Positions 1 through 6,654 of a stretch of DNA of 39,883 nt are shown here, piece after piece (position 1 is the first letter of the stretch; each line of letters starts with the position of its first letter). Under the pieces are notes generated by a model that saw nothing but the letters and a program-made list of their open reading frames with translations, made no database searches and was not told the origin of the DNA. A program made the position numbers and the translations under genes. The DNA is taken from contig CALYRM010000001.1 in NCBI GenBank assembly GCA_945482995.1, positions 65,413-105,295 on the forward strand, written 5' to 3'. Source of the DNA: an uncultured Clostridia bacterium. Lineage in GTDB: Bacteria > Bacillota > Clostridia > Christensenellales > CAG-1252.

Positions 1-1
1 G

Positions 2-259
2 ATGTTTGGCGGTGAACTGAAAAAGGTGTCAATTCAGTTTGACAAAGAACTACTCAACGACATTTACGATAAATTCGGCACGGATATACGCATAAGCAGT
101 GTTAAAACTTGCAATGAGTTACGTACTACTCTTGAAGTCCAAGTAAGCAAAACATTCTTTATATGGGTGGTTGGTACGTTGGGAAAAGTAAAAATATTAA
201 CTCCCGAAGTAAAGAAAGAGTTCGACGAGTTTATGGATAAAATAAAAAATATTTATTAA
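2..259 (+). CDS. WYL-domain transcriptional regulator, C-terminal end only (5' truncated by window edge)
   Basis: The 85 residues read as the C-terminal extension (WCX part) of a WYL-family regulator: a strand with the pattern 'VSIQFDKELLNDIYDKFG', a middle beta section, then the 'F.IWVVGTLGKVKILTPEVKKEF' end that closes most WYL proteins. WYL proteins are HTH regulators that bind a ligand, often a nucleic acid or nucleotide, and commonly control mobile or defence genes. The HTH and the WYL core would lie upstream of base 1, so the ATG at base 2 is almost certainly an internal methionine. The next gene starts 9 bases downstream on the same strand, so the two are probably co-transcribed. The family call rests on pattern recognition of the tail only. 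Confidence 0.6.
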   Translation: MFGGELKKVSIQFDKELLNDIYDKFGTDIRISSVKTCNELRTTLEVQVSKTFFIWVVGTLGKVKILTPEVKKEFDEFMDKIKNIY

Positions 260-267
260 GTAGAAGT

Positions 268-735
268 ATGAAAGACGTCAAAAACCATGTTAGACAACAT
301 TATATTCCACAATTTATATTAAGAAACTTTGCTTTTGACGGCACAAGAGTTCATTTTTTTGACGTAAAGGAAGATTGCTGGAATATTCAGTATGTGGCGA
401 ACACATTTATGGAAAACTATATGTATTCTGAAGGATGTGGGAATGGAACTTCGTTAGAAGTTGAAAACAGTTTAACCAAATTTGAAACGGAAATTGCAAG
501 TATATTCAAAAAATTAAATTGTGAGCAATAAGTAAACTTGACAATAGAAGAAGATAACAGGTTAAGATTGTTTTTGTCTTTGTTAGCTTTTCGGTCTGTT
601 AATACACGAGATCAGTTTAGAAATGGAATATCGGAAGCATCAAAAAAGATATATGCCGAAAATCAAGAAAATTTTAATTTTGAAAAGATGTGGCTGAATA
701 ATGTTTTGCAAATTAGCAAATATAGAGACATATGA
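268..735 (+). pseudogene. DUF4238 family protein, interrupted by an in-frame stop and 3' truncated
   Basis: Two ORFs in the same frame (268-531 and 538-735) are separated only by a TAA at 529-531. The first begins with 'HYIPQFILRNFA', the hallmark N-terminus of DUF4238 proteins. The second continues with the helical segment around 'RLRLFLSLLAFRSVNTRDQF', which normally follows directly in that family. Reading through the stop gives one continuous DUF4238 N-terminal half. The C-terminal half, normally with a 'SDNPV'-like motif, is missing, and the sequence after 735 is closed in all frames. The function of DUF4238 is not known; members are frequent in accessory islands. It lies 9 bases after the WYL gene with only a weak ribosome-binding site. 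This is an inactivated gene unless the stop is a sequencing error. Confidence 0.6.
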
Positions 736-1212
736 TTTATTGCTTAGGTCGGACATTATTAATATTGTCAACACGTAATAGTTTGGCTATACTAATATCT
801 TGCCTTATGATTAATATGGGGACATATTGAGCAGCAGTATTCATCAGTTTATATAGAGAAAATTGGAGTGAAATGAAAAGAATTGGTAAATTAGCTCTTT
901 TTCTTTTTGGATAATAAGGTCTGAAAAGCGCTATCAGGAAAATTGACTCGAGGCGAAGATATCTGTAATTATTTAGCTCAAAAAATACGTGCGTATAATA
1001 TTGAGATTATAGAAGTTTGTGCATTAGTAATTATCCACAAGAGGTTCTCATCTGGAGGGTTGTGCCAATTAGAGGCTTCCCATGAGACTCTAAAGTATGC
1101 CCAATTATAGATTGAGAATGATACTCGGTATCTAAATTTTCTCGGTAACATAAATTGGCATATATTTCATATGTTATATTGAAAAGTTTTTGTATAAATT
1201 ATGTCAAAACGG
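736..1212. other. Gene-free, decayed stretch
   Basis: All six frames are closed at short intervals. A shifted-frame continuation from base 734 is open for about 15 codons past the DUF4238 remnant, and another short open segment lies around 940-1100, but neither has a start, a ribosome-binding site or a recognisable family. It is best read as eroded coding sequence following the broken DUF4238 gene. Confidence 0.4.
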
Positions 1213-1241
1213 TTGACACTAGAATTGGGATGTGGTAAAAT
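1213..1241 (+). promoter_or_regulatory. Sigma-A type promoter of the candidate small RNA
   Basis: A perfect TTGACA (-35, 1213-1218) is followed after exactly 17 bases by TAAAAT (-10, 1236-1241). No ORF follows on this strand. Instead a structured sequence ending in a poly-T run starts about 7 bases downstream, which suggests that the promoter drives a short non-coding transcript. Confidence 0.6.
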
Positions 1242-1247
1242 AAACAA

Positions 1248-1336
1248 GTTCAAATCTAATAGAAATCTTGCTCCGCAGGCGTTTGAAAATAATATTTCAG
1301 TGTTTGAAATACTTCTTGCGCAACCGGAGCTTTTTT
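1248..1336 (+). ncRNA. Candidate small RNA (about 90 nt) ending in an intrinsic terminator
   Basis: Downstream of the consensus promoter, the sequence can fold into an outer stem GCTCCG (1270-1275) with CGGAGC (1325-1330), extended inward by a partial GCG/CGC pairing. It encloses a perfect 7 bp hairpin TATTTCA/TGAAATA (1293-1311, 5-base loop). The outer stem is followed at once by TTTTTT (1331-1336). There is no start codon with a ribosome-binding site inside. The transcript would end at the last bases of the convergent dGTPase gene, so it could act as an independent sRNA, as an antisense RNA touching the dgt 3' end, or be only the terminator of a longer read-through transcript. The poly-T run is on the plus strand, so it is not a terminator for dgt. 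No known RNA family was recognised. Confidence 0.45.
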
Positions 1337-3203
1337 ATTTTATTCCTTTAAGAACTTGATATACCTCTTTCGCGTAACTATCAGTCATTCCTGAAACATA
1401 ATCTACTACCAACCGAAATCTATAATAAATGTGTTTCATACTATTAATTTCAATTCCTTGGGTATCTTCCTTGAATTGTTCTACAAAATTTCTGGAAATT
1501 AATCTGAAGATTTTTTCAAATTGCTTGTATTCTTTTTTATTATTTTGGGGTAATAAAGCTAATTCTCCAACAGCATCTACATTAAAGTTAAGATGCAAAA
1601 CAGCCTTGCATAATGTTTCAAGGAGATAAGTTAGCACTTCATGCCCGACAATTTCATCTGTAATTATTGATTTGCACGGATAGACATATTTAACAAATAC
1701 ATTAGTTCTTAACCATTCAATTAAATTTGCGGAAGGTATGATGTTCAATAGCTCAATGGTTTCCGCTCCAGATTTGCTAGTGAGTTTTTGTTTATTATTA
1801 TTTAAAATACTAATACCTTGCATTATCTTTGAATAATTTTCGTCGTTGCAAAAAGCATCAATTACTTCGGAAATTAACTTTAATTTCAGGTCGTTTGTAA
1901 TGCGTCGTATTGTTAATTCAAAAGGAGAATTAACGGATAGTTCTCTGTTTTCCGCATAGAATTTTTCGAAATCTCTTTTGAAACGTAATATTTGCTCATC
2001 GGTGGTCGTTATTCTATTTAGCTCGAAAAGGAAGTCTTCGTAGGAAAGAATATTTTTCTTTACAACATCGTCAAAGTCTGACGTGACATAGCAAATATCA
2101 TCGGCGGCTTCCAATAATAAGGCCAACGGATTCCTGATTCCATATCTAAAAACTCCGAGTGCTGTCAAATCATTTATGACCTTGCTTTCCGAATAGAAAT
2201 AACCTAATTTATCTTTTGTAGATTCTGACGATTTAATAGGATATTTTATTATGGCGCCTAAAACAGCTGCTGTTAATTCTAAAGAGTGTCCTGGTTTGTA
2301 AACTTGTAACGTTGATGCTATTCTCAAACTTTGAGCATTACCATCGTATTTTATAAAGTCCTCCTTATGAAGGTCGTTAGATTCTTCAAATTTGACATCT
2401 TCTTTCTCAATGGTACCATCTTTATTATAAGTGTTGTATGTGAATGAATGCCAATTTTTTATAAAAAAATTCTTTATGATATCTTCTCCATAATGGCCAA
2501 AAGGAGGATTGCCAATGTCGTGTAAAAGTGCAGCGCACGATAGAACCTTTTCTAGTTGAAAAGCTATATTTTTCTTACTTTCTTCTTGTTTACTGGCAAT
2601 TCTTAACGCGCATTGATTCGCTAAGTGTGCAGCTATACTAGAAACTTCAATTGTGTGAGTTAATCTTGTCCGAACATAATCATGTTCTTCCAAAGAAAAC
2701 ACCTGCGCTTTATCTTGCAGTCGTCTAAATGCTGAAGAAAAAACAATGCGATTATAATCACTAAGAAAGGAGTGGGGATAAAGTTTACCATTTTGATGCT
2801 TTTTTGAAAAACTATTGGCTGTACTTTCCAATATGTCTATCTGGCGTAACTTTGTAAAATCGCTATGATCTATATTTTGGAATATACTTTTAGCATTACC
2901 ACAAAATTCTCTAATTCCTTCATCGGTTGACATACTCAAATTTAAGACTATTTCTTTTGATAGAGACAAGCGACTGTCGTGAATAGAACTTGGGTTATAA
3001 CAACAATAGCAAGTTGAAACAACTGCTTTCATTGATCTGATAATTAATTCTTTGTTTTCTTCTATATCAAGTGCATTAATGTTGATTTTTTTCAAATTGG
3101 AATTATATTCCTCTAAATCTTTTCGTTGTGGCAACCGATTCCGTTTTAGTATTCCAGTATTTGTTTTAAATTGCCAACCAGTTTGTCTTTCGTTGTTATC
3201 CAT
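1335..3203 (-). CDS. dgt: dGTPase-like deoxynucleotide triphosphohydrolase (HD superfamily), long form
   Basis: This HD-domain enzyme belongs to the family that cleaves dNTPs, typically dGTP, to deoxynucleoside and triphosphate. Visible family signatures in order: 'SDYNRIVFSSAFRRLQDKAQVF' around residues 148-169, 'RTRLTHTIEVS' with the first metal His (about 183), 'LLHDIGNPPFGHYGE' with the HD pair (about 228-229), 'DGNAQSLRI' (about 287-295), and 'LEAADDICYVTSDFDD' with the last metal Asp (about 368). At 622 residues it is longer than typical dGTPases of about 450-500. The first 140 residues precede the usual start of the family and contain a cluster of cysteines ('CYCCY', about 65-69). The start has a GAGG site 7 bases upstream and a consensus promoter. 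Dgt-type enzymes can serve dNTP homeostasis or starve phages of dNTPs; its place in a degraded accessory region makes a defence role possible but unproven. Confidence 0.85.
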   Translation of the reverse strand: MDNNERQTGWQFKTNTGILKRNRLPQRKDLEEYNSNLKKININALDIEENKELIIRSMKAVVSTCYCCYNPSSIHDSRLSLSKEIVLNLSMSTDEGIREFCGNAKSIFQNIDHSDFTKLRQIDILESTANSFSKKHQNGKLYPHSFLSDYNRIVFSSAFRRLQDKAQVFSLEEHDYVRTRLTHTIEVSSIAAHLANQCALRIASKQEESKKNIAFQLEKVLSCAALLHDIGNPPFGHYGEDIIKNFFIKNWHSFTYNTYNKDGTIEKEDVKFEESNDLHKEDFIKYDGNAQSLRIASTLQVYKPGHSLELTAAVLGAIIKYPIKSSESTKDKLGYFYSESKVINDLTALGVFRYGIRNPLALLLEAADDICYVTSDFDDVVKKNILSYEDFLFELNRITTTDEQILRFKRDFEKFYAENRELSVNSPFELTIRRITNDLKLKLISEVIDAFCNDENYSKIMQGISILNNNKQKLTSKSGAETIELLNIIPSANLIEWLRTNVFVKYVYPCKSIITDEIVGHEVLTYLLETLCKAVLHLNFNVDAVGELALLPQNNKKEYKQFEKIFRLISRNFVEQFKEDTQGIEINSMKHIYYRFRLVVDYVSGMTDSYAKEVYQVLKGIK

Positions 3204-3233
3204 TTTTTTGCCTCAGTTTTATAGGTTTCTAAT

Positions 3234-3262
3234 ATTTTATCATATTTTGTCACAAATATCAA
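3234..3262 (-). promoter_or_regulatory. Promoter of the dGTPase-like gene
   Basis: On the minus strand TTGATA (plus-strand 3257-3262) and TAAAAT (3234-3239) are separated by exactly 17 bases and lie just upstream of the dgt start at 3203. The gene therefore has its own promoter and a short leader. Confidence 0.6.
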
Positions 3263-3389
3263 TAAAACGAAGTCTATATACAAAGAGATTTCTTAATTTA
3301 ATCTATTGAAAATCAATAATATTTAAAAGCATCGTTGCACTTGTTTCAAATCATATAAACGATGTGCCGCCACATACTTCACACCTTGA

Positions 3390-3548
3390 CGTAAAAAAGC
3401 TTTTCAAAGGTCCAACTCGTGCCTCAAAGGTCGAGATTTGCGATTTCCAATTAAAAAGATATATGAAGACGACGTAGATTGGATTAACGAAATGATTATT
3501 AAAAATGCCACAGTTGGATATGTAGTTAAAAATCGGGAAGAAGATTAA
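3390..3548 (+). pseudogene. Short open fragment of unknown gene, no start
   Basis: A 52-codon open stretch ends at a TAA (3546-3548). It translates into a protein-like sequence, for example 'RFPIKKIYEDDVDWINEM' and 'ATVGYVVKNREED', but it has no start codon with a ribosome-binding site and is closed upstream by a TGA. It may be the 3' remnant of a lost gene. The rest of the interval 3263-3673 shows nothing else recognisable. Confidence 0.2.
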
Positions 3549-3673
3549 TAACAGTTAAGTTTTGAAATTTAAATAACTTAATGGAACTCAGTCTATCTGA
3601 ATTATTTTCATTTAGGCTGTTTTTGGTTATATAAAAAAGTTTTACTACTGTCTCTTAATCAGGACACATAAAT

Positions 3674-3702
3674 TTGATATAAATTTCAGCATATGATATA
3701 CT
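3674..3702 (+). promoter_or_regulatory. Promoter upstream of the small mobile-element gene cluster
   Basis: TTGATA (3674-3679), a 17-base spacer and TATACT (3697-3702) match the housekeeping promoter consensus well. The first convincing start codon downstream is at 3898, leaving a leader of about 190 bases. Confidence 0.5.
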
Positions 3703-3897
3703 CAAATACAAAAAGATTTTGTTATAATACGACCAGATTCTCCCTTTGTTTGGTCTATAGATTTCTATGAAAGTCTTTGCCCCGAAGATTTTCATAATGA
3801 GATAGTAAGACGTGGCTTGCTTAGGAATCGGATTTCCCAACCATTCCACAAGCTTGTCAAATTCACTCGTCTACTGTTATGGGAAAAAGGAGATAAA

Positions 3898-4101
3898 ATG
3901 TCGCAAATAAATTTTAATGAAAAGGCAGTCAGAGTTCACGGTCTTAACTGTCATAATGAGGTAGTTGGAATACAAGACGAAACAGGTAAAACAAAGATAC
4001 ATTGTCCGAAGTGTGGCGCCATAACCATTTCAAAAGTTATGGGACGAAGGCACATAAGAGTGGATATATTTGCACCGCAAGGACAAGAAATTATAGTATA
4101 A
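3898..4101 (+). CDS. Small CPxCG-motif protein (67 aa), mobile-element type
   Basis: The protein carries one clear zinc-knuckle motif 'CPKCG' (residues about 39-43) plus an upstream cysteine, and a basic C-terminal stretch 'VMGRRHIRVDIF'. It is probably a small metal-binding or nucleic-acid-binding accessory protein; no defined function is known to me. The start at 3898 was chosen over the longer ORF start at 3817 because AGGAG sits 6 bases before it, while 3817 has no ribosome-binding site. It is the first gene of a run of small same-strand genes of the style seen in integrative elements of Clostridia. Confidence 0.6.
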   Translation: MSQINFNEKAVRVHGLNCHNEVVGIQDETGKTKIHCPKCGAITISKVMGRRHIRVDIFAPQGQEIIV

Positions 4102-4223
4102 AAAAAGAAACAATTAAATATAAGTTTTGCAAAGATTTATGGTCGGTCTGCAACAGGGACATTGTAAAGCCATAGGATAAGCAAATCTTGTCGGCTGGTT
4201 AAACCGGAAATATTACACGAGAG

Positions 4224-4290
4224 GCCACCGATGAACGGTAGATTTCTAACATTTTGGAAGTCAATCGTTTGTCGGTGGCTTTTTATTTTT
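4224..4290 (+). terminator. Hairpin plus T-run after the CPxCG gene
   Basis: GCCACCGA (4224-4231) pairs perfectly with TCGGTGGC (4272-4279), and TTTTTATTTTT follows directly. The loop of 40 bases is long for a simple terminator, so the structure could also be a conditional terminator (attenuator) in front of the HTH gene. Confidence 0.5.
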
Positions 4291-4388
4291 CTCAAAAAAA
4301 TTTTGAAATATTTTTTCAAACTCGCCAAAAACTTGCGACTTTGACTTTTAGAATAACGCCAGAAACAGCGAAAGGAGGTAAAAATCGG

Positions 4389-4718
4389 ATGACTGCAAGC
4401 GAACGCAGGAATGCTATACTTGAAGTTTTATGCTTGCGCAGGCACGAGACAAGAGAAAATATTGCCTTTGAGTTTGGCGTAAGCAAGAGAACTATTGAGT
4501 ACGACATTCTTATGCTTTCCTTAGATTATCCGATTTACACCACGCAAGGCAATGGAGGCGGTATTCATGTAGCAGACGATTACAGATTAGAAAAAACGTA
4601 TTTAAAAACCGAGCAGCAGGAATTATTGGAAAGATTGTTGCCGAAATTGGGCAAAGAGGATGCCGAAGTTATGAAATCTATACTCAAAACTTTCGGGCTG
4701 AAAGGAGTGAAGAAATGA
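4389..4718 (+). CDS. HTH (HTH_11/DeoR-like) transcriptional regulator
   Basis: This 109-residue protein has an N-terminal winged helix-turn-helix: 'RRNAILEVLCLRRHETRENIAFEFGVSKRTIEYDI', with the recognition helix at 'VSKRTIEYDI', and a wing 'IYTTQGNGGGIHV'. The C-terminal part is helical and Lys/Glu rich. It should bind DNA and probably regulates the neighbouring mobile-element genes. The start at 4389 was chosen because AGGAGG (4373-4378) lies 10 bases upstream; the ORF-track start at 4254 falls inside the preceding hairpin. Its stop overlaps the start of the next gene (ATGA at 4715-4718), indicating translational coupling. Confidence 0.7.
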   Translation: MTASERRNAILEVLCLRRHETRENIAFEFGVSKRTIEYDILMLSLDYPIYTTQGNGGGIHVADDYRLEKTYLKTEQQELLERLLPKLGKEDAEVMKSILKTFGLKGVKK

Positions 4719-4855
4719 GAAGTGAAAAGAAAAAAATTAGCATTACCATTATTACAAATGGTAAACCGTGCTTTGAACTTATTCCACAGGAAGTATTTGA
4801 AGCATTATGCAAGAATATTCTTGATGAAATAATTACAAGAACAAAGGAGAATTGA
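4715..4855 (+). CDS. Small hypothetical protein (46 aa)
   Basis: This gene is too short for the ORF track. It starts with an ATG overlapping the stop of the HTH gene by four bases (ATGA) and has AAGGAG about 5-9 bases upstream inside the HTH gene. The product starts 'MRSEKKKISITIITNGKPC' and ends with an amphipathic helix 'VFEALCKNILDEIITRTK'. Function unknown. The tight coupling to an HTH gene and the following 49-residue gene is the ground for calling it real. Confidence 0.6.
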   Translation: MRSEKKKISITIITNGKPCFELIPQEVFEALCKNILDEIITRTKEN

Positions 4856-4858
4856 ATT

Positions 4859-5008
4859 ATGCAAGAAGTAAGAAATAGCATTGGAAAACTTGTCTGTTTG
4901 ATAGACAAGGAAGAACATAAGGTGGAAATAGTAATTAAGGGTTGTAAAACCATTATAAGATTTTCGGAAAACCAAGTAGAAATTATTAACACGCATAAGG
5001 CAGCGTAG
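4859..5008 (+). CDS. Small hypothetical protein (49 aa), element-associated
   Basis: The ATG at 4859 lies 4 bases after the previous stop with AAGGAG about 9 bases upstream. The product reads 'MQEVRNSIGKLVCLIDKEE' followed by 'VEIVIKGCKTIIRFSENQV'. It resembles a short conserved beta-rich peptide that accompanies small sigma factors in Clostridial mobile elements, as far as I can judge from memory. The function is not known. It is followed by a strong terminator. Confidence 0.6.
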   Translation: MQEVRNSIGKLVCLIDKEEHKVEIVIKGCKTIIRFSENQVEIINTHKAA

Positions 5009-5036
5009 CCTAAAACAAAATACTCCGCAGACCGCA

Positions 5037-5084
5037 AGACGGCAAGGAAAGCAAATCTTAAATGCTTTTTGTGCCGTCTTTTTG
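5037..5084 (+). terminator. Intrinsic terminator or attenuator before the sigma-factor gene
   Basis: AGACGGCA (5037-5044) pairs perfectly with TGCCGTCT (5072-5079), followed by TTTTTG. Around it lies a second, outer complementary pair TCCGCAG (5024-5030) and CTGCGGA (5104-5110), so the whole 5024-5110 segment can fold into a nested structure reaching almost to the ribosome-binding site of the sigma gene. This suggests control of sigma expression at the RNA level. Confidence 0.65.
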
Positions 5085-5140
5085 TTTGTGGAAAAGACCG
5101 GCTCTGCGGATTACAAATCTAATTCAAGGAGCAAAAAACA

Positions 5141-5539
5141 ATGAAACCATACACCTATAATTTCCCCGACGGAACTACAAGTGAAGTCGAGGTAACTGAC
5201 GAAATGTACGAAATGCTTATCAATATGGATGAAGAAGAACGAAAACAAATCTACAACTACAACCGTCATAACGTACCCTTATCCGTTTTTACTTATGACG
5301 GTAAAGACTTTGCTGACAAAGGCGCAGATCTAAACGAAAAAGTTATCAAAAAAGAAGACGAAGAAAGAGTTCGGATTGCCATTTCCAAGCTTACGGAAAA
5401 GGAACAAGAGCTTGTTACGTTGGTATATTACGAGCGTGTTCCAATCGTTCAAATAGCGGAAGAACAAGGGGTACATAAGTCTGCGATAAGTCATCGTCTG
5501 CAACGAATCAAGGAAAAATTAAAAAAACTTTTGAGTTAG
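5141..5539 (+). CDS. Small sigma-70-like protein (region 4), mobile-element type
   Basis: The protein has 132 residues. The N-terminal half is acidic ('YNFPDGTTSEVEVTDEMYEML'). The C-terminal half is a sigma-70 region 4 helix-turn-helix: 'ISKLTEKEQELVTLVYYERV' followed by 'IAEEQGVHKSAISHRLQRI', the -35 recognition helix. No region 2 is present, so it may not work as a full sigma factor alone. Such single-region proteins are common in integrative elements, usually next to HTH regulators and recombinases. The AGGAG ribosome-binding site lies about 9 bases upstream. Probably a regulator of the element's own genes. Confidence 0.7.
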   Translation: MKPYTYNFPDGTTSEVEVTDEMYEMLINMDEEERKQIYNYNRHNVPLSVFTYDGKDFADKGADLNEKVIKKEDEERVRIAISKLTEKEQELVTLVYYERVPIVQIAEEQGVHKSAISHRLQRIKEKLKKLLS

Positions 5540-5600
5540 ACCGTCAACTTTGGTCGTTTTCGAGCCTATACAGTGAGGGTTCATGAAAAAGGAGAAAAAA

Positions 5601-5807
5601 ATGCAAAGATTTAGAGTTGAATGTAATTTCGGAAGCAGATATTTTTCCGATTTTGAAAAGGCAAAACACTACTTCAACAAGTGCAAAAACAAACACTTAG
5701 ATGTGGAATTTTGGACTGTACGATACGCAACTTGTCCGACTTCGGGCAAATGCTTTGCAATACAAGTATTAATTGCTTTTTCTGGGACATATCTACCCAA
5801 ATATTAA
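5601..5807 (+). CDS. Small hypothetical protein (68 aa), element-associated
   Basis: The product begins 'MQRFRVECNFGSRYFSDFEKAKHYFN' and looks like a small alpha/beta protein with several aromatic residues and three cysteines. The start at 5601 is preferred to 5583 because AAAGGAG (5587-5594) is ideally placed before it. Function unknown. It follows the sigma gene on the same strand and shares its style. Behind it, 5808-5972 contains only a small palindrome (GGTGGCCACC, 5858-5867) and a CCAC/GTGG hairpin that could be a weak terminator. Confidence 0.55.
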   Translation: MQRFRVECNFGSRYFSDFEKAKHYFNKCKNKHLDVEFWTVRYATCPTSGKCFAIQVLIAFSGTYLPKY

Positions 5808-5972
5808 GGTAATTCTTGAACGGCAAATAATTAACCGATAATAATTCACGGAATTTTGGTGGCCACCGCTGTGGGTTTTATCGCATAAAACGAGATGTTT
5901 TGACCGTCCGTTCAATGGTTATATTCGCAACGGCTCTGCGTTATGAGCTACAAAAAAATTTAAGAGAAAATT

Positions 5973-6230
5973 ATGGCAAACAATGAAAGACGTTGGAGTG
6001 TTCCTTTAAAGCGTGCAAAGAGTTACGCAGAGGAACGCAAGTCAAAAGTTCATCAACATGGACCTAAGGAAGGTAAAGAGCTTACCGATTATGAAGCTGG
6101 TCTTCGTTCGGGATATCTTCAATGCCAATCTGACCATGCCGGCACTTACAAGTACAAGAAGGCACTGAGTGAAGGTAAGTCTAAGGCTGAAGCAAAGAGA
6201 ATCGCCAAAGAAAAAGGTTCAAAAAAATAA
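5973..6230 (+). CDS. Basic hypothetical protein (85 aa)
   Basis: Strongly basic and hydrophilic, with a lysine-rich C-terminus ('SKAEAKRIAKEKGSKK') and a central 'GKELTDYEAGLRSGYLQCQ' segment. It is probably a small DNA-binding or relaxosome-like accessory factor, but no family was recognised. The ribosome-binding site is weak (AAGAG, 7 bases before the ATG). It is followed after 21 bases by the next gene, suggesting co-transcription. Confidence 0.5.
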   Translation: MANNERRWSVPLKRAKSYAEERKSKVHQHGPKEGKELTDYEAGLRSGYLQCQSDHAGTYKYKKALSEGKSKAEAKRIAKEKGSKK

Positions 6231-6251
6231 AAATCGGAGGAGTAAAAAGAA

Positions 6252-6591
6252 ATGAGACAAGAGATTAAAGTTGAGCGTGAAACCTACAGGAAAAACGGCA
6301 AAGAGTTTTACACATATTTCATCAAAGGGAAAATTCGCGGAAAAGAAGTCAAAATTGCGGTTGTTCCGCCCGACGTTGGCGGTTACACGGTGCTTGACAT
6401 CGTATTCGATACCGAAATGGCAGTGGATTTGATTGTAACCCCCCTACGAGATCAAAGACGCAAACGGCGAAATTATTTCCGGAAACACTTACTCGGTGCG
6501 TTCTTTCGATGAAGACGGCGTTATGTACGAATGTAAAGTTAAGCCGTTTCGCCAATCTAACAAGAATATGCTCAATATGCTTGTAAGATAG
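6252..6591 (+). pseudogene. Hypothetical element gene with a +1 frameshift in a C6 run
   Basis: A good GGAGGAG site precedes the ATG. The first 62 or so codons ('MRQEIKVERETYRKNGKEFY' to '..AVDLIVTP') are protein-like. The annotated ORF then turns into an Arg-rich, non-protein-like tail ('LRDQRRKRRNYFRKHLLG'). Removing one C from the CCCCCC run at 6439-6444 restores a sensible C-terminus, 'YEIKDANGEIISGNTYSV' to '..NKNMLNMLVR', ending at a TAG at 6589-6591. The intact protein would have about 112 residues. Either a real mutation or a homopolymer sequencing error. Function unknown. Confidence 0.6.
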
Positions 6592-6654
6592 CAAACAGTT
6601 TTTCGGCGACTTATGGAGTAGTTCTGTAAGCCGCTATTTCAATAAGGAGGCTTT

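Noticed and set aside
1213-1336. Retron or type III toxin-antitoxin RNA
   Set aside because: No reverse transcriptase or ToxN-like gene is nearby and there are no tandem RNA repeats of the type III kind.
3655-3849. Minus-strand ORF of 64 codons
   Set aside because: It overlaps the promoter of the small-gene cluster on the plus strand, has no ribosome-binding site and no recognisable product.
3817-3897. Longer start of the CPxCG protein at 3817, with open frame further upstream
   Set aside because: No ribosome-binding site at 3817, while AGGAG is ideally placed before 3898; the upstream open frame has no start and looks accidental.
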